Below, piece by piece: positions 19,810-32,561 of a DNA stretch of 64,000 nt. The stretch is from Agapanthus africanus (taxonomy: Eukaryota; Streptophyta; Magnoliopsida; Asparagales; Amaryllidaceae). How positions within the stretch are numbered: the first letter of the stretch is position 1; each line of letters opens with the position of its first letter. Under the pieces are notes generated by a model. The model saw only the letters and a list, made by a program, of their open reading frames with translations, had not been told where the DNA came from and did not search any database. The DNA is taken from positions 381,570,137 to 381,634,136 of the forward strand of contig JASDDO010000006.1 of the NCBI GenBank assembly GCA_030015575.1. The letters are read 5' to 3'. Both the position numbers and the translations under genes were made by a program.

Positions 19810-22800
19810 TGTCACGACCCGAAAGAGCACGTGACTGGCCCTTGAACCATATGAAGTCTATAGGACTCCATCTGATCCAAGTAAGCCAAAAGCCCAGAAA
19901 TCTAAAACCATTTTTGAGAATAAGTAAAGAAAACTGGTTTAAAGAAGTAAAGAAAAACATGTTTGAAATCAAGGTTTTTAAATAACTAAGCCGAATGTGC
20001 ATTTGAAAACCGTACAGTCTTTTCTAAAATTTTCGGCAGAGTTTCTCTTGTAAAACTGGCCCCGAATGGGGTACAACATGAATAACAATATATAAAATGA
20101 TAAAAGCATCCCCAAGCGGGAGCTAGCTCTTCGTCAATCGACGGTCACAACCACACGATGATATGATAATATACAACGCCAAGTGGCGAGGATCAAAATC
20201 AAGGAAAGCTCAAAAAGCAGCAAGAAAACCGCAATACTACTAAGCGCGACTCTAAGGTCGAATAATACCACTGTCTCTAAGTCTGAAAGAATATACAAGT
20301 TTTTGGTTGATGGACAATTTCTAGATACAATGAAATACATGAATAAAATGGTGATTCTTGATGCGAAAGAATCCACCTACCAAAGCAAATCACCCGCAAG
20401 AAGGTAGTGTGCCAGAAATGCCGCAATGAAACCTGTACGGCAGAACCTGCAAGGACTGTGGCACAACGGGGGTGAGTTGCCAACTCGTGAATAGAAATAT
20501 CTACAAGCAGAAACCGAATGCAAGACATAAACCTAAGTCAACGATCAGTAATACAATCCACAAGAGTGCATCTGAGTGTAATAAGGTGGCAAGGTAACAT
20601 CTAATCATGTATGTAGTGCCAGGTACTCAGGTAATAACATGTCATCAGTGTAAGGTATGCCTGCATGAGGTAAGTATGATGAAATATCAATGATATCAAT
20701 ACACATATATTAGCGTCTCATACCACTAATATTGGTGTAAGGGTATATATAACAGCGCCCTCATACCCTGTTATATATACAAATGAAGTATGACAAGTGT
20801 AAATCCAGTCTGTATATGATCCATGTCTGTATATATGTGGAACCCGTCCACCTGTCACCCACTGACAGTAAGCATCATGTATGCAAGTATGAGGATATAA
20901 ACAATATCATGGAAAACATCATGAAACCCGTGCCAAGCATCGACACGTAAATCCTCATCCATATGGGGCTCCGTCTGCGGTATCGGCCCTCGGCCCCGGC
21001 AGCACGAGTCAACCCATGTCCATCTCTGGGCTCCGTCTGCGGTAGCGGCCCGTCGGCCCCCGGCAGTACGCCCATCTCTCGGCTCCAGGCGGTATCCCCC
21101 GGATATCCGCCGAGCTCAAATACAATCACCGGTAGGTACTCGCCCGCCTCCAGGCTCAATCGGCATAACCCATCGATCATCTCGCCGAGGGGAACCATAC
21201 CGGGCCCACCACGAACCCGCAAACGGATCATCACTCCTCGAATCGGGTTTCAAGCACACGTCTCAGCACCGAGAAAACGCGTGGTGGACGCACCCAAATA
21301 TCATATCACGAGGTACCGGGTTTTCATAAAAGAACATCTTTTCTTAAATAATCCCACGGTCCTCAAAATCAGAAATCACATGAAAATCCACATCAAGAAG
21401 TAAATCCAATGCAATGTGCTATGCAATCAATCCATGATGTATGCGACATGTAAAGAGAGATAATCATATCGGAAATCATGCAACATGGAATAGTAATGTA
21501 CATATGTCGGGAGGAACCGCTCCTTTAGAATGAATCAGTTTAAAGAATATCTTGCGGTCCTCAATCTCAATCAAGTCAGAATCATCTATGTTTGTGTACA
21601 GGTACATGTGTACAATATGCCAAGCAGTAATCATATCATGAATGCAACAGTACTACAGTGTAGTGGCATGGCAATTATCGATGATGAAGTGTGTGAGCCG
21701 GCAAATAGTGTACGTGAAACATACGCATCATCGATAATGGTGCTGGTGTCCTAACAGCATGATAATAATATAACAATGAACATATGCCAGCAATGCGAAT
21801 AGCAGGAAAATGCAGATATCTAGTAGTCAACACCACAGTGAAGTATCTACTATGCAAACTACATCTAAGTATCCGGTCAATCAGGAGGGGTAGGTGTGGA
21901 AACCACCTAAATCTGAGTCGATACATGTATAAAAGTATATAGTCGGTGATCTCGCCTCAATGTCATATCATAAGATATCCTCGAGTTATGAGTGCGGATC
22001 TATCATCAATATCGGCTCGTACGGTAAATCATCGTACGGCATCCCCATAGCTGGGTAGGGGTCAGTATCTCACTGTCTCATCACATAACAGATATCACCA
22101 TCGTCAGATCATATAGTCTGGAGTACTACTCTATGTCTAGTACAAAACGGTAACCTCAGTAAGTATGCATGCGGGGGTAAACACATATCCCAAGCCCGCA
22201 AGAATCACAAGTCATATCCCACATATGAATCGTATAAAATCACCGATCCCAGGGCACCCAGCCCACATCATCGACTCATCTCCAAAGTCATCACATATCA
22301 TCAATCACAGTGCAAGTACAAGTGATAAGCAAGGGTGTGTGTGTAGGTGTAATTCTACCCTAGGGTTCGCGACTATGAACTACACTAGTCACTTCTAACC
22401 CTACATTATCCACAATACACCTAATATCACAATAAACTACATAGTAATCTATCTACGGACTGCGGGGGTGCTATACGCCATCCACCCGACTTCCCCCTGT
22501 AGATATAATCTACTCACCTTGCATCACCAATTGCGGACGTCACCACGTATTTGCTTGTCGTCCCGAAGTCTTCATGGGTACCTACACATCAAAATATCGT
22601 ATATGCGCATTAAAACCAAATCCAATCTAAAACGGCGCACGAAATCCAAAACGATACGATAAGGGGGCCTATAGGTGAGAACCTATGGCACGCCTTCAAA
22701 ACCATCAATAAATCCTCTACATCGTCGTATAAACGACAATTAGTCGAGGCAAAACACATTCCACCATTTCAGAATCAAAAATACGGAATACGGAAACACG

Positions 22801-23351
22801 AATCCAAAATAGCAACTTAGGATATATGTCCCAGATTTCACCCTAGATAGAATCTGTCAAAACTAGAAGTACCCTGGGTCAACACTAGAGGAACAGGGGC
22901 TGTGCACAGAAAACGAGGAGAATGGCTAAGTATGCTAAGTCAAAGTCCACCTCTCTCTCTCACCTACCCTCATCATTATATTTTCCTTTCTTTCCTTTTC
23001 TTTTAAAATCCAAACCTTCTCACATCAATAGTAATCCCAAAAGAAAATCATGGCTAGAAAAATGCACAAGTGTAGAAAAAGTGATATGTGCAAGTTTTGC
23101 ACAAAATTGCCAAAAAACCCGATTAGCGATTTTAATCGCGATTAGCACTAAATTATTGTCAAACTAATCACAAAAACTTAAAAATGCCATAATCCACTAA
23201 TTTACCCTATTTTAGAATTTTCCATAATTTTTCATAATTTTTTCTAACATTTTTCCTATTTATTTGCATTTAATATTAAAATAATCAATAAAATAATATT
23301 AAATTATAAAAATTCCCAAAATTAATATTTTATATTTTTGAAAATGTTACA
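19810..23351 (-). mobile_element. 3' LTR of the Tekay-like element (left copy)
   Basis: On the minus strand it runs TGTAACATTTTC to TCGGGTCGTGACA. It is the same length as the right copy and nearly identical, with every small reading frame repeated exactly 7238 bp further on. No protein is supported. Confidence 0.95.
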
Positions 23352-23366
23352 ATCTACCCCCCTTAA
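23352..23366 (-). promoter_or_regulatory. Polypurine tract of the Tekay-like element
   Basis: The minus strand reads TAAGGGGGGTAGAT directly before the LTR TGTAACA, the usual form in plant Tekay/Del chromoviruses. Confidence 0.85.
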
Positions 23367-26300
23367 AGAAATTCGGTCCCCGAATTTTAAATTTAAACCC
23401 CCAGATACAAAAACATCTCAGTAATAAACCAAAGTCGTCGGGGCTCCGAAATCATCAACACATAGAACGTCACAGCGCAATGCATGCGCAAGGGTACTGA
23501 GCAGATAACTCGAAAACAAAACTCCGTCAAGCATCCCGCAATCATCGGAGTCAATGTAAAAAAAACACAATGTCAAATCCAATACAAAACCGATATGATA
23601 TGGATCGGAACTACACATGTAGACATCCAATCTAAACATAACACCATCCTGTGCGTCTGGTGCGCACTGAAATCAAAAAAAAATCCATATATGTGCTAAA
23701 CAGGTGCACAAAACAACATCCAAGTGCAACGGGTGTGCACGAAGCATCTGTCATGGGCATCGTATGTGCCTGACAGCAAAATAAATCAGGTGCATGTGAC
23801 ATGCACGAAGAATCCCGATTTAGCGCATCTGGCGTGCACCAAAATCGTATCTAAAAACATGCGCCCAACATGCGCGAAAATCCAAACCGGTGCATCCATC
23901 GTGCACGAATGAAAATCTAAACCCTGCGCACTCAACATGCACGGAAATCACGAAATCCAATAGCAAACACCGAACAGGCGTAAAGCACATCGCCAGCACG
24001 GAGTGCAAAAATCAACCATCAAAATCCGGGTCAAAATCAACGATATAATGCGGCTCAAACCAAAATCAGGGTACCGCAAGGAAAATCTCACAACCGTGTG
24101 CATCAGCGTGCACGAATCAAAGCCTAACACTAAAATGCATGAAAACTCTGCGCAAAATATATAAATATCCAGTGGGTGCATGAAACCAATATCATGAAAC
24201 TCAGTCACCAAAACTAGATCGTGCAAATAGAACGCCCAAAATACCGAAATCCAAAATGACGGATACGTGATAATCGAATCACAAAATCACAAATCATAAA
24301 TACCGTCTTCGGTAGTTTCTCCTTCAAGGTCGAGAAGGAGTCAGTGTAATCCACTGCTAGCAGCGCAGGATATCTACCTGCCTCTTGCTCACGGTCTGGC
24401 GTCTTCTGACTCTCTAGGTCCTTATCTTCTCTGCGGATTACCTATCACGCGGTCAATCGGCTCATCGGCCCTGTCAGGTGTGCTAACGGGGACGATTCCG
24501 TTCTGGCACTTTTCTGGTCACCTCTCGGTCAAACCTCACGACCACTCGTAAGGCAGCATATCACTGACGTCGGTCTCTGGCTATCTGAATGCACGTCACA
24601 TATCTGATCCTGGGTGCAAACATCATTGCAGCAATGTCCTGGAAGGAATCCTGCTCAAGGTCTCTTCCAATCATGCCTATGCCGATCTGTACAGAGGCTG
24701 GCTCTCTTGTACTATCTCTTCTCGCTGGAAAGACATCTGTGTCCTCAGCACAACATTTCTCGGAAATTGGTCACATCCCAACGTTTCTGTAAGCATATCA
24801 GGTCTCTAGTTTCGACGGGAAGCAATGACAGCTCGTCAGTGTCTCACACGAACCTCTGGTTCCACTTGTCTCCATCGTCGTCCACTATGACGTCACGCCA
24901 AGCTACTATACACTGCACTGCTCTCGGCCACGGTCAATCTGAAGTCTCTCACACGGACTCGAAATCGCGTACTCTGTAGCTTCATCATTCTGTAGCAGAT
25001 GTCAGGCCGAACTGGTCCTCGGAAACACGTCCCAACCATCGGAGGAATACTCATCACTCGTCCGTCCTTGATCCATTCACAACGCATCTGGGTAAGTTCC
25101 TTTATCCGAACTTGGTCAACTACCTCGTCGACAATGCCGAACTCTGGCCTGCTGGGTGTGCGCAACACGACCACTCCTGGTCTAGGTCTTCTCATATCGT
25201 ACTCCAGAAAGGTCCTGCCGAGGTTCCTTTCTCAAATCTCAATCCTGCCGAAATGCCCGGAAGTCATCATCCAATGCTGAAGCTAAAGCTTATTCCGGAA
25301 CGGCTGCATACCTATCGCGCTTCTTTCTGGAAGGTATATCCATATACCACGCCTCTGGGTGCGTATAACATCTCTGATGTCGGCGGAGTGGGACGTCATC
25401 TCGTCGAAATATCTTGCGAACTCTTTTCTTCACTCTGCATCAGTGTCGACTGATTCGGACTCGTCTCATCATGGCTGCACGAACTGCGCTCCGACGGCTA
25501 TGCTCGCACCTGGAGTCTCCCAAGCAGTGTCCCATCACGATATCCGAAAGATGTCGAACCATCCGATCGACTCGTCAGATCCTCATAATCCCCCAAGAGC
25601 TCACATCTCGGGTACAGTTTAATAGTATCGAGTACATGCCACAGCGTCGGTGGTCCAGCCGTAGAAGGGCAAACCCAAGCCTCACTAATGGCGCCGCGGA
25701 ACCGCCGTAAACCCTAAGGTTCCAAGGCTGTCACACGGTCATTAAGTCGAGTTAGGGTTTCATTCTTCTAGAGGGTCCATAGAATCACCTGCATGTCTTT
25801 CCGTATACTTTAAACTTGGAAAATAGGCTCCTGACATTCGATCGTCTCAATCGACTCTCAACGAATCTGCGTGAAGTCGTCTCTAGCTGGAATCAATCCA
25901 CCTGATGACCTCGCATCGGGGTAAGCGAACTCACCACGCGTCCTAGTCATCCATCCTCGGTGACTAGCAACTCGCTATCATCTCTCTAAGAACATGCTCA
26001 TGCTGCAGTAGCTCCAATCATCTGGGCGATATCTCATCATTTGCAGCAACAACTGGCTCATATGCCTGTACGCCGAACAACGCCTCAATCCTCCAGGGAA
26101 GGCAATACATAAGCGGTCATCTCTGAATCAGCCTGCTCTAGATCTGAGTAAGACTCTCCACACTGGAAATCTTCAACTCAACTGGACCCGCTCTGGCGCA
26201 AAATCGGACGAATCACCTTCGTCTCTCAAATCGGGTAGACTAGCTATCATCTGTCGCATAACTGCCTGAAAGCTCCGGCAATCTCAGCTCGTAAGCTCCG

Positions 26301-27031
26301 AAAGCAACACCCTGTCAATCTCAGCGACAGCTGGTCCATCTGTCTGCACGGTAGGCGACATCACCATCTCTGAGGTATGCTGTACATCAACAGTCCTCTC
26401 TCAACTGGCAGCTCTAACAAAGGCCCGATCATCCGGTGCAAGACCAAGCACTCGCCTCCACTAGAAGTCACAATCACCAACACTAACTCGAGACGTTCCC
26501 ATGTCACCAGAAAACACAAAGGTCGGCCCTCGTACCAAACGAGCTCACACCGGCCGTAACCCTAGCAGCAGCCCAAACTGCGCTCAAACACGGTGACAGG
26601 AATCTCAATCGAGTATCAAAGAGAGCACATCAGTGGCAAGAAGGGAAACAACAGATCCAAAGTGGATACATGATCATAGGAAGGAACAGTATCAATGAAG
26701 GTATGATCATGAAACTAATAGAATCGGGGATCTCAAATGGATGAATAATCCTGGATATAAAGAGAATCACTGATCTCGAAAGTATGTACATCCTAAGGTT
26801 CCTTAAGCGGAGTGGCGTGTCGTAAGTATGCCGCGGAACATACCAACGGTACGTCACTCTACTTTAGTCACCAAATCCATCAACCAAGGGTCATCCTAAA
26901 ACGACGAAAGTTCGGGTTTACACCCCCTCGACCAAGTCTAAGTTCCGTAAGGTCAAGCCTAAGTTCCGTATATAAACAACTCCCTAGGCTCCACATAGTC
27001 AAACTTAGACTCGAACCAAGGTCAACCTAGC
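23367..27031 (-). other. Internal region of the Tekay-like element, no recognisable gag-pol
   Basis: Six-frame reading gives only short frames (121 codons at most) without retroelement motifs. The part next to the polypurine tract keeps the GGGGACCGAATTTC word typical of the end of Tekay-type elements. The rest looks like unrelated or strongly degenerate filler, as in large retrotransposon derivatives. A distant relic of gag or pol cannot be excluded by eye. Confidence 0.7.
23695..24230 (-). repeat. Degenerate GTGCA...TGCAC repeats
   Basis: About eight units of roughly 55-65 bp, each with a GTGCA-n-TGCAC or GCGC-n-GCGC inverted pair, for example GTGCATG/CATGCAC near 23791-23807 and GTGCA/TGCAC near 23891-23907. 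Confidence 0.6.
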
Positions 27032-27043
27032 GCTCTGATACCA
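27032..27043 (-). promoter_or_regulatory. Primer-binding site (initiator Met tRNA type)
   Basis: The minus strand reads TGGTATCAGAGC, complementary to the 3' end of plant initiator Met tRNA, four bases inside the 5' LTR. This fixes the orientation of the element. Confidence 0.93.
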
Positions 27044-27047
27044 ACTT

Positions 27048-30000
27048 TGTCACGACCCGAAAGAGCACGTGACTGGCCCTTGAACCATATGAAGTCTATA
27101 GGACTCCATCTGATCCAAGTAAGCCAAAAGCCCAGAAATCTAAAACCATTTTTGAGAATAAGTAAAGAAAACTGGTTTAAAGAAGTAAAGAAAAACATGT
27201 TTGAAATCAAGGTTTTTAAATAACTAAGCCGAATGTGCATTTGAAAACCGTACAGTCTTTTCTAAAATTTTCGGCAGAGTTTCTCTTGTAAAACTGGCCC
27301 CGAATGGGGTACAACATGAATAACAATATATAAAATGATAAAAGCATCCCCAAGCGGGAGCTAGCTCTTCGTCAATCGACGGTCACAACCACACGATGAT
27401 ATGATAATATACAACGCCAAGTGGCGAGGATCAAAATCAAGGAAAGCTCAAAAAGCAGCAAGAAAACCGCAATACTACTAAGCGCGACTCTAAGGTCGAA
27501 TAATACCACTGTCTCTAAGTCTGAAAGAATATACAAGTTTTTGGTTGATGGACAATTTCTAGATACAATGAAATACATGAATAAAATGGTGATTCTTGAT
27601 GCGAAAGAATCCACCTACCAAAGCAAATCACCCGCAAGAAGGTAGTGTGCCAGAAATGCCGCAATGAAACCTGTACGGCAGAACCTGCAAGGACTGTGGC
27701 ACAACGGGGGTGAGTTGCCAACTCGTGAATAGAAATATCTACAAGCAGAAACCGAATGCAAGACATAAACCTAAGTCAACGATCAGTAATACAATCCACA
27801 AGAGTGCATCTGAGTGTAATAAGGTGGCAAGGTAACATCTAATCATGTATGTAGTGCCAGGTACTCAGGTAATAACATGTCATCAGTGTAAGGTATGCCT
27901 GCATGAGGTAAGTATGATGAAATATCAATGATATCAATACACATATATTAGCGTCTCATACCACTAATATTGGTGTAAGGGTATATATAACAGCGCCCTC
28001 ATACCCTGTTATATATACAAATGAAGTATGACAAGTGTAAATCCAGTCTGTATATGATCCATGTCTGTATATATGTGGAACCCGTCCACCTGTCACCCAC
28101 TGACAGTAAGCATCATGTATGCAAGTATGAGGATATAAACAATATCATGGAAAACATCATGAAACCCGTGCCAAGCATCGACACGTAAATCCTCATCCAT
28201 ATGGGGCTCCGTCTGCGGTATCGGCCCTCGGCCCCGGCAGCACGAGTCAACCCATGTCCATCTCTGGGCTCCGTCTGCGGTAGCGGCCCGTCGGCCCCCG
28301 GCAGTACGCCCATCTCTCGGCTCCAGGCGGTATCCCCCGGATATCCGCCGAGCTCAAATACAATCACCGGTAGGTACTCGCCCGCCTCCAGGCTCAATCG
28401 GCATAACCCATCGATCATCTCGCCGAGGGGAACCATACCGGGCCCACCACGAACCCGCAAACGGATCATCACTCCTCGAATCGGGTTTCAAGCACACGTC
28501 TCAGCACCGAGAAAACGCGTGGTGGACGCACCCAAATATCATATCACGAGGTACCGGGTTTTCATAAAAGAACATCTTTTCTTAAATAATCCCACGGTCC
28601 TCAAAATCAGAAATCACATGAAAATCCACATCAAGAAGTAAATCCAATGCAATGTGCTATGCAATCAATCCATGATGTATGCGACATGTAAAGAGAGATA
28701 ATCATATCGGAAATCATGCAACATGGAATAGTAATGTACATATGTCGGGAGGAACCGCTCCTTTAGAATGAATCAGTTTAAAGAATATCTTGCGGTCCTC
28801 AATCTCAATCAAGTCAGAATCATCTATGTTTGTGTACAGGTACATGTGTACAATATGCCAAGCAGTAATCATATCATGAATGCAACAGTACTACAGTGTA
28901 GTGGCATGGCAATTATCGATGATGAAGTGTGTGAGCCGGCAAATAGTGTACGTGAAACATACGCATCATCGATAATGGTGCTGGTGTCCTAACAGCATGA
29001 TAATAATATAACAATGAACATATGCCAGCAATGCGAATAGCAGGAAAATGCAGATATCTAGTAGTCAACACCACAGTGAAGTATCTACTATGCAAACTAC
29101 ATCTAAGTATCCGGTCAATCAGGAGGGGTAGGTGTGGAAACCACCTAAATCTGAGTCGATACATGTATAAAAGTATATAGTCGGTGATCTCGCCTCAATG
29201 TCATATCATAAGATATCCTCGAGTTATGAGTGCGGATCTATCATCAATATCGGCTCGTACGGTAAATCATCGTACGGCATCCCCATAGCTGGGTAGGGGT
29301 CAGTATCTCACTGTCTCATCACATAACAGATATCACCATCGTCAGATCATATAGTCTGGAGTACTACTCTATGTCTAGTACAAAACGGTAACCTCAGTAA
29401 GTATGCATGCGGGGGTAAACACATATCCCAAGCCCGCAAGAATCACAAGTCATATCCCACATATGAATCGTATAAAATCACCGATCCCAGGGCACCCAGC
29501 CCACATCATCGACTCATCTCCAAAGTCATCACATATCATCAATCACAGTGCAAGTACAAGTGATAAGCAAGGGTGTGTGTGTAGGTGTAATTCTACCCTA
29601 GGGTTCGCGACTATGAACTACACTAGTCACTTCTAACCCTACATTATCCACAATACACCTAATATCACAATAAACTACATAGTAATCTATCTACGGACTG
29701 CGGGGGTGCTATACGCCATCCACCCGACTTCCCCCTGTAGATATAATCTACTCACCTTGCATCACCAATTGCGGACGTCACCACGTATTTGCTTGTCGTC
29801 CCGAAGTCTTCATGGGTACCTACACATCAAAATATCGTATATGCGCATTAAAACCAAATCCAATCTAAAACGGCGCACGAAATCCAAAACGATACGATAA
29901 GGGGGCCTATAGGTGAGAACCTATGGCACGCCTTCAAAACCATCAATAAATCCTCTACATCGTCGTATAAACGACAATTAGTCGAGGCAAAACACATTCC

Positions 30001-30589
30001 ACCATTTCAGAATCAAAAATACGGAATACGGAAACACGAATCCAAAATAGCAACTTAGGATATATGTCCCAGATTTCACCCTAGATAGAATCTGTCAAAA
30101 CTAGAAGTACCCTGGGTCAACACTAGAGGAACAGGGGCTGTGCACAGAAAACGAGGAGAATGGCTAAGTATGCTAAGTCAAAGTCCACCTCTCTCTCTCA
30201 CCTACCCTCATCATTATATTTTCCTTTCTTTCCTTTTCTTTTAAAATCCAAACCTTCTCACATCAATAGTAATCCCAAAAGAAAATCATGGCTAGAAAAA
30301 TGCACAAGTGTAGAAAAAGTGATATGTGCAAGTTTTGCACAAAATTGCCAAAAAACCCGATTAGCGATTTTAATCGCGATTAGCACTAAATTATTGTCAA
30401 ACTAATCACAAAAACTTAAAAATACCATAATCCACTAATTTACCCTATTTTAGAATTTTCCATAATTTTTCATAATTTTTTCTAACATTTTTCCTATTTA
30501 TTTGCATTTAATATTAAAATAATCAATAAAATAATATTAAATTATAAAAATTCCCAAAATTAATATTTTATATTTTTGAAAATGTTACA
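27048..30589 (-). mobile_element. 5' LTR of the Tekay-like element (right copy)
   Basis: 3542 bp, TG...CA on the minus strand, next to the primer site. It differs from the left copy at one position seen by eye (30424). Confidence 0.95.
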
Positions 30590-31164
30590 GAGTTAAACTC
30601 TTAAATTTGAGAATTGAATTCTCTTTTATTTTATGGAGCTTAGATCTCTTTCTCCTTTCTCACCTAGGGTTTCTTTTTCTGAAAAGAACTTTTTCTCTCT
30701 CTTGAGAATTAAATTCTCCTCTCTTTTCTCTCTGTTGTTGTTTTTCTCCAGAAAATCAAAATTCCAAGATCCCTTCTCTTCTGTTCTTGGCTCCTATTTA
30801 TAGGAGAAAGAAAAGAATCAATTTGTTTAGTGAATCTTTCATTGAAAGATTTTGGTTGTTTTTGTAACTAACATGATCTTTTAGATCACTCAGTGAATTT
30901 TATTCACAATTGGATTTTTAATCCAGAAGATATTCTGTTTGTTATTCTTGGTGAATTTCAGGGGTATCTTTCCTTGTATAAAATCTTTCCATCAATTGGT
31001 GATTTTTAATTACCGTTGGATTTTTAATCCAACGGTGCTTTATTTTACAGAGCACCATCTTTTTTGTTTGGAAATATTTAAAGAAATATTTTCCTAGTTA
31101 GGGTCTTTGATTTCCCTTAATTAGAATTTAAGTCTATTAGTTCAGAAGGCTTTTTTTTATAAAA

Positions 31165-31640
31165 GTCTATCACGTGTTGGCGCGTGATCCCATTATTTGA
31201 TTATTAAATAGAATTTAATTCTATTGATTAAAGGGCTTAGGAGCCTGTCACGTGTTGGCACGTGACCCTCTTGATTAAACATTTTATTCAGAATTTAATT
31301 CTGCCTTTTAACAGAGCTAAGGAATCATCACGTGTCAGCACGTGACCCTTGGTCACGTGTGAGCACGTGATGCCCCATTGGAGTTTTTCCTTAGTGTCTT
31401 ATTATATTTTTGTTTGACTAGAATTTAATCCTATAAAGCAGAGATCACGGGAACCTATCACGTGTCAACACGTGACCCTTGGTCATATATGAGCACGTGA
31501 TACCCCATTAGGGTATTTCCTGGCTGTTTTGTTATATTTTTGTTTGATTAGAATTTAATTCTATAAAGCAGAGATCACAGGAACCTATCACGTGTCAACA
31601 GGTGACCCCTGGTCACGTGTGAGCACGTGATACCTCATTG
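31165..31640 (-). repeat. CACGTG inverted-repeat cluster in the element 2 LTR (part 2)
   Basis: Words of the form TCACGTG-n4-CACGTGA with different 4-nt spacers (TTGG, TCAG, TCAA, TGAG), about 8 copies, between GAATTTAATTC-type palindromes. CACGTG is the plant G-box. Confidence 0.75.
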
Positions 31641-31670
31641 GGGTATTTCCTGATATTTTATCAGGTAACA

Positions 31671-31681
31671 AATGCCCTCAC
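31671..31681 (-). promoter_or_regulatory. Polypurine tract of element 2
   Basis: The minus strand reads TGAGGGCATT before TGTTACC, in the same relation to the LTR as in elements 1 and 4. Confidence 0.7.
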
Positions 31682-31792
31682 AGCGTTGTTCTCACGTGTC
31701 TGCATGTGAGTGCAACGCTGTCACCTTTGTGACCGTTAGATCTGTCTAAGGAATAGGCGAGATGAACCGTTCCCCATCACATCTTATAAATG
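31681..31792 (+). promoter_or_regulatory. Promoter of the element 2 opposite-strand gene: composite hairpin and TATA box
   Basis: A 40-bp nested inverted repeat (outer arms CAGCGTTG 31681-31688 and CAACGCTG 31713-31720, inner arms CTCACGTG and CATGTGAG) is followed by GTGACCGTTAGAT and a TATA box, TATAAATG at 31785-31792. The same module, with the inner arms perfect, occurs in element 4 (53810-53920). It contains a G-box. Promoter function is inferred. Confidence 0.65.
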
Positions 31793-31799
31793 TAAGAGT

Positions 31800-32561
31800 C
31801 CCTTCAAAAGCGCCTCCACTTTTTCCATCTTCTTCCTTGCTTGTTTTTCCTCTGAGAATTTAATTCTCTTTCCCAGAGCTTAGTTCTCTGATTCAAAATA
31901 TTTCCAGATAGAAATTTGGATTTTAAATCCACACCAAGGGTTTTTCCCTTTAATAAGAACCCATTTCTTTAAGTTCTTTTTTTAAAAAGAGAACTACTCA
32001 ATCTTTAAATAATAAACCTCTCAGGGCTTCTCTGATCTTCAGGGATCGATGGTGATGCTTGTCTTCTCTGTGGAATTTAATTCCATTCCAAAGAGCTTTG
32101 GCTCTGAAAAATATTTTCTGGGAATTTAATTCCTCTATTCAAAAGGAATTTAATTGCTCTAAAGAACTCAGTTCTTCCCAGAGAGCTTCTTGGGGTTTTC
32201 TTGCCTTGAGTTGTTCTTTGCAAAAAAGAATTGCAGTAGAGTTTTCTGGGAATTTAATTCCCCTGTTCTGCTTGATTTTCGTAGAGTCCAAGATAGGTTT
32301 CTCTTTTGGGGGAATGTGTAGAGTCATTTGAATTCATTGAGAATCTTCCCTTTATTCTCATGATGATTGCTTGGCCTCATTATTAGTGAGCCACCATCTT
32401 GATTTTGTGGGACCCATGTGTTTTGTAACCAATGGTCCCATAAAATAAGTCCTCTGTCGCTTTCTTCCACTGTCTTTTTTTTTATATATATACATTTATA
32501 AACATATATATACACGTGTTGGCTTCGCTTAATAATTTCCCCTTCTTTTATTTCAGGCACA
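31800..32561 (+). other. 5' leader of the element 2 PMD gene
   Basis: It is rich in GAATTTAATTC, GGATTTTAAATCC and AGAGCTTAGTTCTCT-type palindromes. A splice acceptor (TTTTATTTCAG, AG at 32555-32556) lies directly before the ATG, so a 5' UTR intron is likely; the donor is not certain. A weak reading frame at 32059-32331 is palindrome-derived and is not called. Confidence 0.55.

Larger units (their letters stand above)
19810..30589 (-). mobile_element. Young non-autonomous Tekay/Del-like LTR retrotransposon (10780 bp)
   Basis: Two direct 3542-bp LTRs (19810-23351 and 27048-30589) flank a 3696-bp internal region, and GAGTT duplications lie on both sides (19805-19809, 30590-30594). Minus orientation is shown by a TGGTATCAGAGC primer site next to the right LTR and a GGGGGG polypurine tract next to the left one. 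By eye I found only one LTR difference (G at 23186, A at 30424), so insertion is very recent. The internal region has no gag, protease, reverse transcriptase or integrase, so it must be moved by proteins from a related element. Confidence 0.95.
13905..31670 (-). mobile_element. 3' LTR of element 2, about 3.33 kb after removing nested insertions
   Basis: LTR pieces are 13905-15894, 19544-19809 and 30595-31670. On the minus strand it begins TGTTACCTGATA and ends in a diverged version of the LTR end (GGCGGAGCACA). It is the same type as the element 4 LTR: shared CACGTG palindromes, GAATTAAATTC and GGGTTAAACCC words, and a minus-strand TATA (TATAAATA at 30795-30802). Degenerate 27-bp repeats lie at 14440-14770. 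No protein is encoded. Confidence 0.75.

Noticed and set aside
20963-21403. 146-codon frame in the Tekay-like LTR, repeated at 28201
   Set aside because: It is repeated only because the LTRs are direct repeats. The composition is low-complexity Pro/Ser/Arg and lies in U3/R-type sequence with no retroelement or host motif.
24614-25710. Short frames in the internal region of the Tekay-like element as gag-pol remnants
   Set aside because: I could not find Gag, DTG/DSG protease, YxDD or integrase motifs in any frame by eye. A profile search would be needed to claim a relic.
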